A stretch of 64,000 nucleotides of DNA from Anisus vortex. Lineage: Eukaryota > Mollusca > Gastropoda > Planorbidae. The position numbers were made by a program, and so were the translations under genes. The DNA lies in NCBI GenBank assembly GCA_949126835.1, contig OX421503.1:4737457-4801456 (forward strand), in the 5' to 3' direction. This document shows positions 32,741 through 44,614 of this stretch, piece by piece; position 1 is the stretch's first letter; the number at the start of each line of letters is the position of its first letter. The notes beneath the pieces are model-generated. The model did not search any database, was not told the origin of the DNA, and saw nothing but the letters and a program-made list of their open reading frames with translations.

Positions 32741-32797
<57 letters not shown>
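32520..32797 (+). mobile_element. LINE 3' UTR, family B, with (ATT)n tail
   Basis: The nucleotide sequence is the reverse complement of 22370-22590 (tatgttaggtcagttaatga, gagattatatccgtgttctt, agcgctatacaaat). It ends in about 19 ATT units (32739-32797), consistent with target-primed insertion by a CR1-like LINE. Confidence 0.75.
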
Positions 32798-32976
32798 GTA
32801 TAGCCTTGACTTAAATAAGTCAATTTAACTGATATCACCCAAACCATTATAATGCGCACTGTGCAAATTAAAAAAGGTTGATATCTGTTTACTTGGCAAC
32901 GGTAATGGTTTCGTCAGCTCTATACATGGTCCAAATAAAATTACCTGACTGACATCAGCATTAGAACCGTGTGGAC

Positions 32977-33155
32977 CAGTGGTTAACAATGTACGGCACG
33001 CAAAACAATTGTCAATGGCACGCGGAAAAGTACTTAAAAAGTCAATTCAAGTATCTTCTACAAGAAAAAACAAGATGACTTTTATTATGTTTACTCGCTG
33101 AAGGAATTATAAATCCTACTTTGGCACACTATTATCAAAAGTATGACTATCCCTG
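32977..33155. mobile_element. hAT-type MITE, GGTCGGCAACC family, diverged
   Basis: Left end cagtggttaacaatgtacgg, right end around tatgactatccctg, internal ggcacgcggaaaag and tttggcacac. Confidence 0.65.
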
Positions 33156-33284
33156 ATAGAGACAAAAACAAATAGGCTAATACCTGGAATAATGGGTTAT
33201 TTTGTTCATTATTGTAAGTATTACTGCATATCACACCCAGTTGTTTCACCATCGACGTGTTTTTAGGTGCTCAAAATATATTAA

Positions 33285-33632
33285 ACAAGCTAAATTCCCC
33301 GGCGTTACCCGGGGGAAAAAATAAAAATCATTATTATTAACTGAAAACATTTAGGAAAGCTTTAATCCTAAATATTTTTACACGCTTAAAAAAAAAAGTT
33401 ATATTAGTGGAAATTTTTTAAAGTTGAAAAATAAAAATAAATAGAGTTTATCAGTGGGTAATCGAACCCAGGTCGCCCGCATGGCGGTTGGATACGCTAA
33501 CCACCCAGCTAGGTAGGACACATGCCGGAAGCGAGATCGCAAAAGTACAATATTAAACACTAAGGTCACGTGACTTTAAATTAACCAACGGGCATCGGAA
33601 TGCACACACACAGTCTACTTTATTTATAAACA
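33285..33632 (-). mobile_element. Helitron-like element with tRNA-like module, copy 1
   Basis: Read on the minus strand it begins near the AT-rich tataaataaagtagactgtg and ends with the hairpin CCCGGG...CCGGGG followed by AATTTAGCTTG. A tRNA-like module (33447-33515) has a B box (ggtaatcgaaccc on the plus strand) and an A box (ccacccagctagg). It is paired in structure with copies at 56136 and 62698. Confidence 0.55.
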
Positions 33633-33801
33633 ATTATCTTACTATTGGATAAACAAATATTACAAGTTTATATTATTTCTTACACAGAAAAAAATAGAAA
33701 AAAAAAGATTTACATGTTTGCTATTGAAATACTCTTCCATGGATGTTTCCTTTTTCCTGGAAAGGTGATTTGGTTTTGAAATAACTTTATTTAACTTATG
33801 G

Positions 33802-34005
33802 GTCGACAAAATCTTGAAAATACACTGCCAAAGTTGGACTTTAATCGTGTCAAAAGTCTAAAAGTCAATCTTCGCCACCTCTCAATGTCTTGTAAAAGAG
33901 ACTTGAATTGACTTTTGTGGGTCTTGCGCTCGCCATTGAAAATCAATTTGAGTGCCGAGTTCCGTAATCTGCCGACTCTTGCCTTAGCTAGTCAACAAAG
34001 GTCAA
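33802..34005. repeat. Degraded hAT MITE
   Basis: Scattered family motifs (ctgccaaagttggac, cttgtaaaagagacttg, gtgccgagttccgt, tctgccgactcttg) suggest a very old copy of the GGTCGGCAACC MITE. Confidence 0.45.
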
Positions 34006-34081
34006 CAATACAACCCGTATTTGATAGCCTTACAAAATATCAGACAAGAAAAACGATTGTCGTAGAGCGTGAAGATTATTG

Positions 34082-34133
34082 TTAACCCTTACAGTCTCGG
34101 GCGCGTATATAGCAGAACTGAAGGCAGGGTTAA
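34082..34133. mobile_element. TTAA micro-MITE, copy 3 (internally deleted)
   Basis: TTAACCCTTACAGTCTCGGG at the left and gcagggttaa at the right. It is in opposite orientation to copies 1-2 and lacks the middle 25 or so bases. Confidence 0.7.
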
Positions 34134-34745
34134 AGGAAGATAACTAAAACGTAAAATATAAGACAATGGAAATGAAAAACTATCTGCAAGGTGTTTCAAA
34201 AATTATTATGATTGGTTAATGATTTACGCAGATGAAATATTTATTACTTAAAAAATGTATACACTTTTCATTGTCTTCATCGTTCACACTTGTTTTGATT
34301 GGCATGGGGTTTTCCCTGACCTGGGAAAAAAAGGGGGGAATAGTCCTTGACATTATTGAGGGAAGAGTAAAGGCGCTTTGTGCTGTGTCACTAGTCTAAT
34401 TGACAGACAAACATGGTATGCTTGATAGACTTTTCTTTGTTGTACTTTTAGAATAGACTGGAAACTGTTTACATCATTAATAAGAAGTTTGACAAGACTT
34501 AGTCACTGGGGACTTTCCTTAACAATTTCACTAGGATTCAAATCTCAACCGTCGGTACGGGAAATTTGAGCGCGCTGTTGCTAGATCCATTTTTACACTA
34601 AATCAGAATTTTATTAGTATCCAGATGCCAGTGGGCACACCACGTCGTATAGTCGGGGAAAAACACGTGATTTCTACGTGGTTTCGCGGTTATCACGTTT
34701 TTTCCGTCGATCTCAGAGGTTGTAATATTCAGGGCGATAGTAAAT
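34134..34745. other. No feature recognised
   Basis: AT-rich; nothing supported. Confidence 0.35.
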
Positions 34746-34746
34746 A

Positions 34747-35020
34747 ATAGTAAAGTAGCCTTCGGACCAAACTGATCATAGGACTTATGAAACAGCGTTC
34801 ACTGGTTTCTATGGCCACGGCATACTAGAGTATGTGTGGCCAGCACAATGCCCAGACGCCTTTACTTTACCCCAATTAGTGTCAGGTACCCATCAGAGCT
34901 GGGTTCTTAACTCAGGGGCTTCCTCAAGTCCCGGAAAAAAAAATCCTGCACCCGGATTCGAACCTAGAACCTTCGGATCGCCAGTCGAACGCGCTGTCGC
35001 TCGGCTCCCGTGCTCCATAT
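34747..35020 (-). repeat. tRNA-derived SINE copy
   Basis: The body (gccttcggaccaaactgatc, cacggcatactag, gccagcacaatgcccag, gtcaggtacccatcagagct) is followed by ggattcgaacctagaacctt and cggatcgccagtcgaacgcg. On the minus strand this is the A/B-box head followed by the body. Well preserved. Confidence 0.8.
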
Positions 35021-35650
35021 CTACGGCGATACGAGTCAAGTCAGCAGCCAGCAGCCAGTAAAAAAAATACAACTTCCATTCTGGTACGCTTTTTATGGGG
35101 AGGGAAATTTCAACAATAATAATTTGTTCAAAGCCACTTCTAACAAGGCTGACATGGATACATAAATAACCTCACATTTAAAGATAGTAACAACTGACAC
35201 ACAACTATCTCTGCTCTGACCTTGTACTTTTCAGCACCAGTTCGAACTGTTTACCTCTTAGACTCGACCCAAATCGCTATTTTTAGTTCAGACGGGAAAT
35301 CGCAGTATGATGTTGTTTTTTTTATTAAAGTTTTTGTTTGCGTATGTTTTTTTATGTTTGTAGTGCATAGTTTGATGTTGTCTTCTGACTTTTAAACCAC
35401 TTGCCAAATCTAGGTCACACAGGGGTCAGAGAGGTCGACAACGTACCATTTTGATTGTGTGGTTTGTTTTTATGCGCTTACTTCATAATTGTTATTTCGT
35501 TTACCAAATCGTCTTGAAATAGTTGGGAGTCCTATAATTGTTTTTTGACCGAACAGCCATAGATCTAAATACATTTTGTTACTACCGAAGTGCTTTATCA
35601 TAAACAGAACTATTATTAAAGTAGACAATTTTACTGTCAGCTGTTAGCAT
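35021..35650. other. No feature recognised
   Basis: AT-rich; nothing supported. Confidence 0.35.
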
Positions 35651-35654
35651 ACAG

Positions 35655-36400
35655 ATTGATATAAGATAACGCTGCATTATGTTGTCTGATTGAGATTGAT
35701 ATAATTGCGTGTTATCGTATCTTATATCTTGTTTGCGTCCTACGCTCATCCGTGGCCCGAGTCTAGTCTTGCATCTTTATTAATGTTTTTAAATGATAAG
35801 TAATTGGTTTCCTGGTTTGTCCATTCCATGCAACTCGAGAAGAAAGAGTACTTATATGCATTTGTTCTCGCATAAGTATAAGGATAGTGTTTTTGTCTTT
35901 ATGTTTATCTGAGTATTGCAACAGGTTGTTATTGGGTTGTATTTCTAAATAAATTATTAGAGTTCAATGCCATATACATTATTACTGCTTGACTCTTTGC
36001 CCTTTTGTCCTCTAGTGTATCTAGGTTTAGTGATTTGACTATAATTTTTTATTCTTTTCAGTTTTGAATATTCGTTAGTAATGAACCTTGCAGCTCTTTT
36101 CTAAAATTTAATGGTTCTATATTTTTTTATGTTTTCTTTAGTTGATGGGTCCATAGTCCTTACAAGAGTATAAGACTAACTAATGTGAGATAGCATTTTA
36201 GTTTTGATTTCTTATTACATTTGTACAAGTTCCTTTTTATAAATCCTATTTTTTGTTAGATTTTTAATTACTTTATCAATATTTTATTGATTTATGAAAC
36301 CTATTAGTTGACTATGTATAACAGTGCTGGATTATGTATTGATTTATTGTGTTTTTTGATTCCCTGCCTCCATGGACTATATGATGTGACAGGGAAAGCT
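35655..36400 (-). mobile_element. LINE 3' portion, family A (longest unbroken copy)
   Basis: Reverse-complement sequence contains the 3' end and tail at 35655-35890. Further upstream (36050-36180) it encodes degraded RT-linked text like STKENIKKIERIQKRAARF and TNEYSKTE, known from CR1/Jockey-type LINEs. Frameshifts abound. Confidence 0.7.
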
Positions 36401-37140
36401 TAACTTTACTATAGTTATGAAACTGTTTTGTTACTGCGGTGCACGTTGGCACGTTCGACAGGTGTAACAAAGGTCCTTGGTTCTCTTACGTCCACAATCC
36501 CTTGTGGCCAGAGCCGTGTAGATATCGTTGATAATTCTCGTTGGTCCTTGGGTAGACTTTAGTTATTATTATTTATGTTTCAGTATTACACGAACTCTCC
36601 TTATGGTACTCGGCACAAACTCAGGATTTGCGTTCTAACAGTTCCTTTCCTTGACGTTAGAGTAGTATATAAATATTATAGTATTGTAAACAACACAATA
36701 GAATATTAATTTGACGAGGAAGCTTCAGTGTAAATGTTGTTGATAATTTAATTCAGGTGATATGTTCAAATACATATATACAATATGAAGATTATGTACA
36801 GTTAGAATAAAATAGTGCAAACACAAGCGTCCTCAAAAGAAATTATCTCGAAACTCACTGCCTTTTAGACAAACAAATCATTAACTACTATTAAAGTGGT
36901 GCGGGGGACAGACCTATTACTAGGAGGGGTGAAATAATGGTATCATTACAAAACTCATAATAAAAATGATAGGAACTCCCCCATGCAGAAATAATCAACC
37001 ATTCCTAGCCACTCCGAGAATTTGAGGTCAACACGGAATACCAAAATTACCAAGAATCTTTCGCCTTCGTACTAAAAGTCAAGGAAATTGAAAATAAGCC
37101 CCGCCCACAAAATCTTGTGTAGGGAGAAAAAAGAGAGGGG
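36401..37140. other. No feature recognised
   Basis: AT-rich; nothing supported. Confidence 0.35.
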
Positions 37141-37144
37141 AATA

Positions 37145-37440
37145 AGCCACGGCATACTAGGAGATGTGTGGATAGCACAGTGTTCAACCGCCTTTAGTTT
37201 ACCGCAACTATTGTCAGGTACCCATCAGAGCTGGGGGCAACGGCATACTAGGAGATGTGTGGCCAGCACAATGCTCAACCGCCTTTAGTTTACCCCAACT
37301 ATTGTCAGGTACCCATCAGAGCTGGGTAGATTTACGGACACCCTCCAATTCCGAAATAGAATCCTAGTCTTCAGCAGGATTCGAACTCAGGATCTTCGGA
37401 TCGCCAGTCGAACGCGCTGCCGCTCAGCTACCGTGCCACC
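37145..37440 (-). repeat. tRNA-derived SINE with internally duplicated body
   Basis: The segment cggcatactaggagatgtgt through caggtacccatcagagctgg occurs twice (37151-37232 and 37242-37325). One tRNA-like head with gattcgaactcaggatcttc follows on the right. The duplication is in tandem within one SINE. Confidence 0.8.
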
Positions 37441-37605
37441 CCGAATCCTGGAGATGGCTAGGATTTTTTCCCTGGACTTAAAAGTGTCCCTGAGTCTACC
37501 CAGCTCTGATGGGAACCTGACATTTGTTGGGGTAAAGTAAAGGCGGCTGGGCATTCGGCATCCCCTAGTATTCCGTGGCCACTGAAAGTGGTGAACGCGC
37601 TTACA
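37441..37605 (+). repeat. tRNA-derived SINE body, opposite orientation
   Basis: ctacccagctctgatgggaa, aaaggcggctgggcattcgg and attccgtggccactgaa. It abuts the preceding minus-strand copy head to head. Confidence 0.7.
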
Positions 37606-37960
37606 CAGGTGATTATTATCATGAACTGGTTTTCTTCCACAGTATTTCCAGTAGCGGAGATTTACTGATGTACTTAAAAGAAGACTTGTACATAGTTTTT
37701 GAACTGTTTACTTGCCATTCTATCAAGGAGAGCCCTAGATTCCGGTCTAGCTACTCATATTTTGAACTGTAGCTGAGACTAATCCGGTTTATGAGAAATA
37801 CATTGAAACTTAATTCGTATTTGCTTTCTTATGAGCTCATGCGTTTCTGTGAAATGCTTTATATTACATTTATTCTCTTTTAGATTTATATAAGCGTAAT
37901 TATTAATAAAATATGTCAACTTGAAAAAACATTAATAACATAAGTTATCTCTCTCACTGT
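37606..37960. other. No feature recognised
   Basis: AT-rich; nothing supported. Confidence 0.35.
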
Positions 37961-38073
37961 CTTTCTCTCTATCTTTCTCTCTCTCTTTCTCTCTCTTTAC
38001 ATCTCTCTCTTTCTCTATCTCTTTATCTCTTTCTCTCTCTCTTTCTCTCTCTTTCTCTCTCTCTTTCTCTCTG
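37961..38073. repeat. (CTCTTT)n-like pyrimidine tract
   Basis: Mixed ctctcttt, tctctctc and tctatctc units; the plus strand is almost purely pyrimidine. Confidence 0.9.
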
Positions 38074-38089
38074 TGGCACTCCGACTACA

Positions 38090-38215
38090 AGGGATAGTTA
38101 AACAAGTGAACAACATTAAAAAAATATTAAAATGCAAGGCCACACTCAAACCACGAACATGCGTAGGACACTAAAATATTCTGTACAAAACGAGTGTTTA
38201 TAACATATTAAAAAG
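38090..38215 (+). repeat. LINE A 3' fragment, diverged
   Basis: atgcaaggccacactcaaac, cgaacatgcgtaggacact and a degenerate tail match the family A 3' end. Confidence 0.5.
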
Positions 38216-38630
38216 TATTCATAACAGTAAATGTCTTTTAATTTAACTGAACATCCGCTTAAATCAACATTTTTTCGTAGCTAAATCTTGTATATACATT
38301 TCAGTTATGCGTTCGCTCTTCATACTTACAAAGACATACATAAATACAAATATAAGTTAATAGGTCTATAATGATTTTAAAATAACAGGAAATGATTTAG
38401 CTTTATACATTGCCAAGTGAGGGGGGAAACACACGTATATCAGTCATCCGTCGTCTTACGAGACTAATAGAAGCCAACAACAAGAACAACAACATCATCA
38501 GCGTTCAATATGGATTTTAAAATGTTCGCCATAGTGATTAATTATATATATATATATTTGCATTGAAACGGTAAAGGGCTGAATATTTGAAAACATGCTT
38601 TCTCCAGTGATACCCTACCATGTACCTAGT
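38216..38630. other. No feature recognised
   Basis: AT-rich with a short (AT)n at 38545; nothing else supported. Confidence 0.35.
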
Positions 38631-38632
38631 TC

Positions 38633-38870
38633 TTCTTATTCGTAATACTGTGGAGACCCCGTAGAACCGAGGAAAAAGTCCACAATTTAAATACACATAA
38701 AATAACATAGCAAACGTCACATAGCAAACAACAGTTATATACAGATAAAAGAGTGTCACTTTAGGTTTTTGGACCAGCACTTTAGTGACGATTTGAAGGC
38801 TGGAACTGTAGGGGCAATGATGGAGGCCTTTGTCCAGGGTGTTCCACAGCCTAATGGCGACGGGAAGTGG
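38633..38870 (-). mobile_element. LINE 3' fragment, family C
   Basis: Near-identical to 28133-28360 (cgtaatactgtggagacccc, agagtgtcactttaggtttt, ggtgttccacagcctaatgg). The close match suggests a more recent insertion than most repeats here. Confidence 0.75.
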
Positions 38871-39366
38871 GAAAGTTTGTCAAATAGTTTTCCAAATACC
38901 AGGTCGTACACATAAGACGTTGTTCGTCAGGAAGTTTTGCGAAGCTTTTTTTTTTTTTTTTTTTAAAGTTTTTTTTTTTAATGCTCTCAACGTTTTATTG
39001 TATTAGGTAACTTTTTTTCTTCAACAAATGCAGTCGTTCCAAAATGTTGTATTAGTATAAAACTATAGGGTATTGAGCAAGCAGAGTGTTTGGCTGGTGT
39101 ACTGTACGTCCGGGGCTCGAAACCTGGATTTGTTCCAGAAAGTGTTGGACGCCGTTTCGCCAGCCCTATATTTCAATGCTATCTAATGGGATTACCTTAA
39201 AGCATAAGCAGAGCCCACACACGCCTATGTAGTGACCCAGGGCGACGTTTAAGCGACGCCCCACTTGCATACTGTAACTGCTTTGTTTAGTGCTATATTT
39301 AGGCTATATTTTCCGCCCCTAGACGTGTCGCCCCCCTGGCATATGCTCCCTCTGCCCCCCCCCCCC
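38871..39366. other. Poly-T and a SINE-like fragment
   Basis: A long T-run at 38947-38964. From about 39080, a tRNA-like piece (gtccggggctcgaaacctgg) is followed by agtgttggacgccgtttcgc. No gene. Confidence 0.4.
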
Positions 39367-39684
39367 CAGGGTCGTATTTAGGATTGTGGGGGCCCTGTTC
39401 CCAATTGTATGTGGGGGCCCCTCGTGTCCTTGCCCTGCCTTCCACATACGTCAGAAAAAAGCCGTTAATTCATGTTACACTCTGTAAAAGCAATAATTTT
39501 ATGTTGCGCTTAGCTTTGTTGGACTGAAGCGCTTAAAATTATAAGGGAATAAATGAATTTTATTTTACATTTTCAACGAAAGAATGGGACTGTCACTACA
39601 ATTTTTTTTTATGTGTGGGGGGCCCCTTTTGTGTTGGGGCCCCTGTTCCAATGGAACATGTGGAACATGCCTAAATACGGCACC
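39367..39684. mobile_element. hAT-like non-autonomous element, GTATTTAGG ends
   Basis: Inverted ends agggtcgtatttagg and cctaaatacggcacc. Inside, ccttccacatacgtcagaaa, attttcaacgaaagaatggg and gttccaatggaacatgtgga match 20800-21065 within the 19234-21404 element. Confidence 0.65.
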
Positions 39685-39689
39685 TCCCT

Positions 39690-40491
39690 CCCCCCCCCCC
39701 CCCATGTGAGCGCGCTAAGCATAAGATGTATAAACAACTAAAAAAACAATATACTTACACTGTTATAGAAGTATTCTGTTTCAACTTTCTTCAACAGGCA
39801 TTCAGAAGAACGTCAATTTCCTATCACAATTTCATATCACAAAGTAATTTCAATTTTAGTATCTAATGGAATATCTGGATGTTGTTTGTCTCATATACTC
39901 TTGTTTTTTTTTTTTCTGTGTTATTTATAGAAGTGTTTACATTAACTAGCTACTAGTTAACAGCGCATGCGCCTAATTTGACCCCAGTGGCTGGGAGCCG
40001 ATGGCGGATTAGAAAAGGTCAATACTTCCCCAGCTCATTTCCATTGTGCGTTTTTCATTTCTACTTCCGGCATGATGTCTTATGGTCATATTATTTTTCA
40101 AAACAAAAATAATTGCCTACAAATTTTTTTTAATGGAAAATTGATTTTATTATAGTTATGAAGTGTTTTTGTTTTAAACCAAATAAAAATTCAACTTGGC
40201 ATTAGCGTATAAAGATTTGCTGCCGATATACTACCAAAAATGTCATTATTCTTTATAATGTAAACTTTACATAAGATATTGATCTAATCGTTCTGATATT
40301 TAATAACAAACTACTTAACCTTGACCTATTTAACGATACCCTCCTCATCTCATTGTTTTGTTCATGATCATTCTAAGCTAATGTAAACACTAATGTATTT
40401 AATGCCAACCAAATAAACGTATTACATTCTAATTATACAGGCACACACACAAATACACAAACATAGTTAATCGTAACCCTTAAAATAAGCA

Positions 40492-40495
<4 letters not shown>
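39690..40495. other. No feature recognised
   Basis: AT-rich; nothing supported. Confidence 0.35.
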
Positions 40496-40523
<28 letters not shown>

Positions 40524-40628
40524 TATTTTCAGCAGAGAACGAACTCAGACAAAATCTTTTCCGGGTCACCGTGACCTGGTCATTACAGTATCTCTTTATT
40601 CTTTTTGTTGTTGTTTCGTTATGACTTT

Positions 40629-40797
40629 CTCTCCTCGTAGACTTGGAATATTGTTCCAAAACTCGTATTTCTCTCCTCGTAGACTTGGAATATTGTTCCA
40701 AAACTCGTATTTCTCTCCTCGTAGACTTGGAATATTGTTCCAAAACTCGTATTTCTCTCCTCGTAGACTTGGAATATTGTTTCAAAACTCGTATTTG
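40629..40797. repeat. 42-bp minisatellite, four units
   Basis: The unit begins ctctcctcgtagacttgg and ends aaaactcgtattt, with one substitution (gttcc to gtttc) in the last unit. The length is a multiple of three, so both strands show 14-residue repeated frames that I treat as artefacts. Confidence 0.95.
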
Positions 40798-40799
40798 CA

Positions 40800-42225
40800 C
40801 CACTGTACTATGTTCCCTTGTTGCCTTGTTGTCGCCGCGTCTATGTTTATACTAATTCGCGTCACGTGAACAAAAATAAAATGGTGGGAGGGAGAGAAGA
40901 GGAGGAGGGGTGGGGACGGTGTTTTGAGGCGATAAACAGAAGGATTAGGTTTTTGAAAAAAAAAAACTGAGCCTGTTGGTAGCTGACAATTTTTTTTCAA
41001 GGGTTTGCACGAGGTTTTTAGTTGTAGTTTTAAACACATCCACACACACAGCCACCAACACAAACACAGCTACCACCAACCATACTCACACATGCAAAGA
41101 AATTCTTAGAGAGCAACAAGATCGGGAATGCCCGTAGCTAGCCGTTGGCTGATGTCAGCGGGAAAACCCTTTGTGTCTAATTTTAGCTGACAAGCTCATG
41201 TCAAGATTTTGTAAACAAACGACTTTATTTGTATATATATCAACCAATTGTACAAGGACGTGTTTTTCCAGCTTTTAATATTTCCGTTGAATAGTAGATT
41301 AAGGATTGGGCTGGTCGTACTATCCCTTACTTACCTGGGCTGTTTAGGTCTACAGACTTTTAAGGTTCTACATTTTTATATAGTACAATATAAGTGTAAG
41401 CTTAAATAATGGCTTGTCTGATCTCCTGCTGACATAGCTTACTTCTGTTATACTAGAGTTTGCATTTTCAGTGCCCCTTCCCACACTCCAATTCTGGGCC
41501 ACCAACACAACTTTTTTTTTTCCGACAATAATTTGTTCAATTTCTATTCTTTTAAGCCTTTTTTTTAAAACATAATTCCAAAAACCGTTTCATTGTTATA
41601 AACGATACATAAAAAATACAAAAAATCATAAGCTTTCACCTTATTTCAACATGCAATCAGGCGACCCATTCCAACACCGAAGGTGCTGTGTTATTCTTAA
41701 TTCTAATTCTTGTTAGCTCAAACAATTTTTATTAGAAAATGATAATTATACACGTTCAAATATTAAATCTAATGTCAACGTTTGACCTATAAATAAGTAG
41801 ACAAAATCTAAGTTAATCAATAATTAATGTGAAAACTGCGGCAGTTGACGACATAGCTTGCTAATGACTCACCCCCCACCCCCGCTAGCCCTTCGTCTAT
41901 GTCCTTTTTTTTTTAATGGGCACCAGGTCCTTTGTATGAACAATATACTCCTACACATTTTGCGCCCGCCTTCCACTTTGCACTTTTGGTTCACTGTCTC
42001 ACGTGCCTCTAACTTGCACTATTTGTCCCCCTCCCCCTCCTTATCTTTACATGTTGTTAGCGCTATTGGGCCACGTAATCCCATTGGGACTAGGTTAACC
42101 TGTTAACCAGCAACGACTGAAAGTAAACGAATCATGAATGAAGTAAGATACTATATTTAATCTTACAATCTACGGACGCTACTCCCCCACTCCTGTAGTG
42201 ATAGTCATTTATACATGGATCAACT
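40800..42225. other. No feature recognised
   Basis: AT-rich with homopolymer runs; frames present lack domains and splice support. Confidence 0.35.
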
Positions 42226-42229
42226 AGGT

Positions 42230-42437
42230 CATGGGTCGGTAACCTTTTTGATAATAGTGTGCCAAAGTAGGATTTCTAATTCATTCAGCGTGCCAACAGC
42301 CTATAAGTCATCCTGCTTTAGCACTTAATTTTTGAGTGGCAGAGACTTGAAGTGCCTTTTTGGGAGTCTTCCGCGTGCAAAGAAAAAAGGCTATGCGTGC
42401 CAAGTCTGGCACGCATACCATAGAATGCCGACCTCTG
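42230..42437. mobile_element. hAT-type MITE, GGTCGGCAACC family
   Basis: Left end catgggtcggtaacc, right end catagaatgccgacctctg, internal gtgtgccaaagtaggatttc and ttcagcgtgccaac. Flanking actagg/actagt is a possible degraded duplication. Confidence 0.8.
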
Positions 42438-43345
42438 ACTAGTCAGAGGTGAGGCGACCACTGACACGCTGACAAATATGGCACGCAACTATTTTATTCT
42501 GATACTGGCACAAGAATCCAGTTCAGTAAATACCATTAAGCTATTAGTTTTCTTGACATCGCTTATTACATATTAAACAGCCTTTATAGCAAAAAGTAAT
42601 AAAACATATTATATATTATTATATAAACACAATGAATCTTTTGTAAAAAGTAAATATTAGTTCGTCGTCACTATAAATATACTATAGATTAAACAAAATA
42701 TATTTTCATGTATTGAAAGACTTAAAAAGATATACTAATTTCAAACTCTTTTTTTTATGACTGGAAAAATATATTACTTTTGAAATTCCCGATAAGTGTC
42801 AAAATAATTTGGTCTTGGCTATTTGCCAAATAATTATGTTTGTTTTTTAAACTATAATTAAACGTGGAATCTATTTTTCCAAACAATCTTATATAATAAT
42901 AATAATTACATAGAAGAATTATTTTCTTCTACGGAGCTTATGCAAATACCAAATTTGTAAACAATGAGATAATTGTTAGTTCTAGGATTTCGTAAAATTT
43001 TGTGACTAGATTTCTACATGAATAGTCACTGACAACTTGTTTATGTTAAAACTATGATAGGTCAAGGTTATTGACATAAGGCTAACACTTTGTTGACAAC
43101 AAGACAACGTATAGTCATGCTTACGTAAGAACATTGAAATGTATTGAGTCGGCTGTGGTACTAGCATATGATGATTGCAGGCTTTTATTTATATAAATTT
43201 GTGAATGTTGACATGGTGAAAACTATAGGCCTACAGTGATTCATTCGAAGTTTAAGTTTTAGATCGGATAAATGATGATCTATTTTTATAACCGTTGATA
43301 TGTTGATAAACAGAATAATAAAAACATGCAATGATGGCTTGGAAT
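42438..43345. other. No feature recognised
   Basis: Very AT-rich; nothing supported. Confidence 0.35.
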
Positions 43346-43588
43346 CACTGTAAATTTTGCAAGGGTAAATTTGGCAACGGTATTTTCGGCAAGGTAATTT
43401 AGTAGACACGAGTGTAACCATATCACCAGTTTCAATGAAAACAGTAGATATTAAACGTTTGCCAATTTCGCCGTTGCCATTTTTACCGCTTTGCTAGTTT
43501 GGACGAATTTACCTTTGCCGAAATTAACTTACCAAAATTACCTTGCCGAAAATACCGTTGTCGAATTTACCCTTGCCAATTTACTGAG
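43346..43588. mobile_element. Palindromic GGCAAGGGTAAATT element
   Basis: Arms of about 50 bp (gcaagggtaaatttggcaac, then ggtattttcggcaaggtaat) are repeated inverted at 43530-43588 with few mismatches, separated by about 130 bp. The motif family GGCAACGGTA/GGTAAAATTGGC also recurs in scattered form at 50860-51080. Confidence 0.7.
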
Positions 43589-43599
43589 CACCGATGGTT

Positions 43600-44215
43600 A
43601 GATGAGTAGATAACGAAGTAGGTCTGCAAACTGCGTTGCTGATTTAATCACGTATATAAACAGATGAATAGATATATAAAGCTTGTATAGAGACAGAAAG
43701 ACATTTATATAGACACACAGCCAGATAGACGGCATACAGACAAACTCACTTACTAACAGATACATTGATATGTGGATATATAGATAGATAGGTAGAGAGA
43801 GAGAGATGTAAGGACTAAATAATGGGTAGACAGACTATCAAGTAGTAATATAAGCAGAATGATAAAAAAAAAAACATTGGTTCAACGATAGACAGGCTGA
43901 CATGTTGATCTATAAACAGAGACATAGATAAATAGTCAGACATATAGATTGACTATAGATTGACTGATATGATAAATTGACTGGTAAAGTTGACAAACAT
44001 GTTGATAGAGACAGATACGTTGACAAACTGACAGATAAATAGAATAAAGATACACAGATTGATAGATGAATAGTTAGATAGATACATAAATTGACAGAAG
44101 GAAAAAAAGATAGATAGACAAGTAGATAGATTGATCTAGGATGGATAGATGGATAGATGATAAATAGATGGCTAGTAAGAAAGATACAGAGGATACAAAG
44201 GGCAATAGGTATAGG
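43600..44215. repeat. Degenerate (GATA)n-like region
   Basis: Imperfect agatagat, gacagata and aatagata units over 600 bp. Confidence 0.7.
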
Positions 44216-44334
44216 CACCTCGTAGACGTAGTAGCTTTACATTAGCTTACAAATAGAGTGAAACTACTCTTTAACAGGATGTAATAAGCTAACAACCCCT
44301 GTCGCAAATATGACTAATTATGAATTACATATAT

Positions 44335-44614
44335 CAAAGACTATAATGAGATAGACCGCTTGCTTTAATATTTCTGCTATTTGATGAATAGATTGGTTCT
44401 TTTTGGGAATTCTCGATTCCCTTTTGTATTGTACACTTCCGTTTGATTTTCTCAATGGAAAATTTAAATTAAAATGGAAAGATGTATACAGCGAAAACAT
44501 TTAGGCAGACGTAAGATCGTAGAAGTCATTTAAGACCACGTTATTTGCTGCGCACGGACAAAAAGAACATTAAAGCGCTAAAAATAGAGCAAACGGTCCA
44601 CCTTATTATAGTCG
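44335..44614. mobile_element. MITE family B, copy
   Basis: Ends caaagactataatgagatag and ccaccttattatagtcg, with internal gctgcgcacggacaaaa. Confidence 0.8.

Noticed and set aside
40629..40869. Plus-strand SPRRLGILFQNSYF repeat protein
   Set aside because: Artefact of a four-unit 42-bp minisatellite; both strands are open equally.
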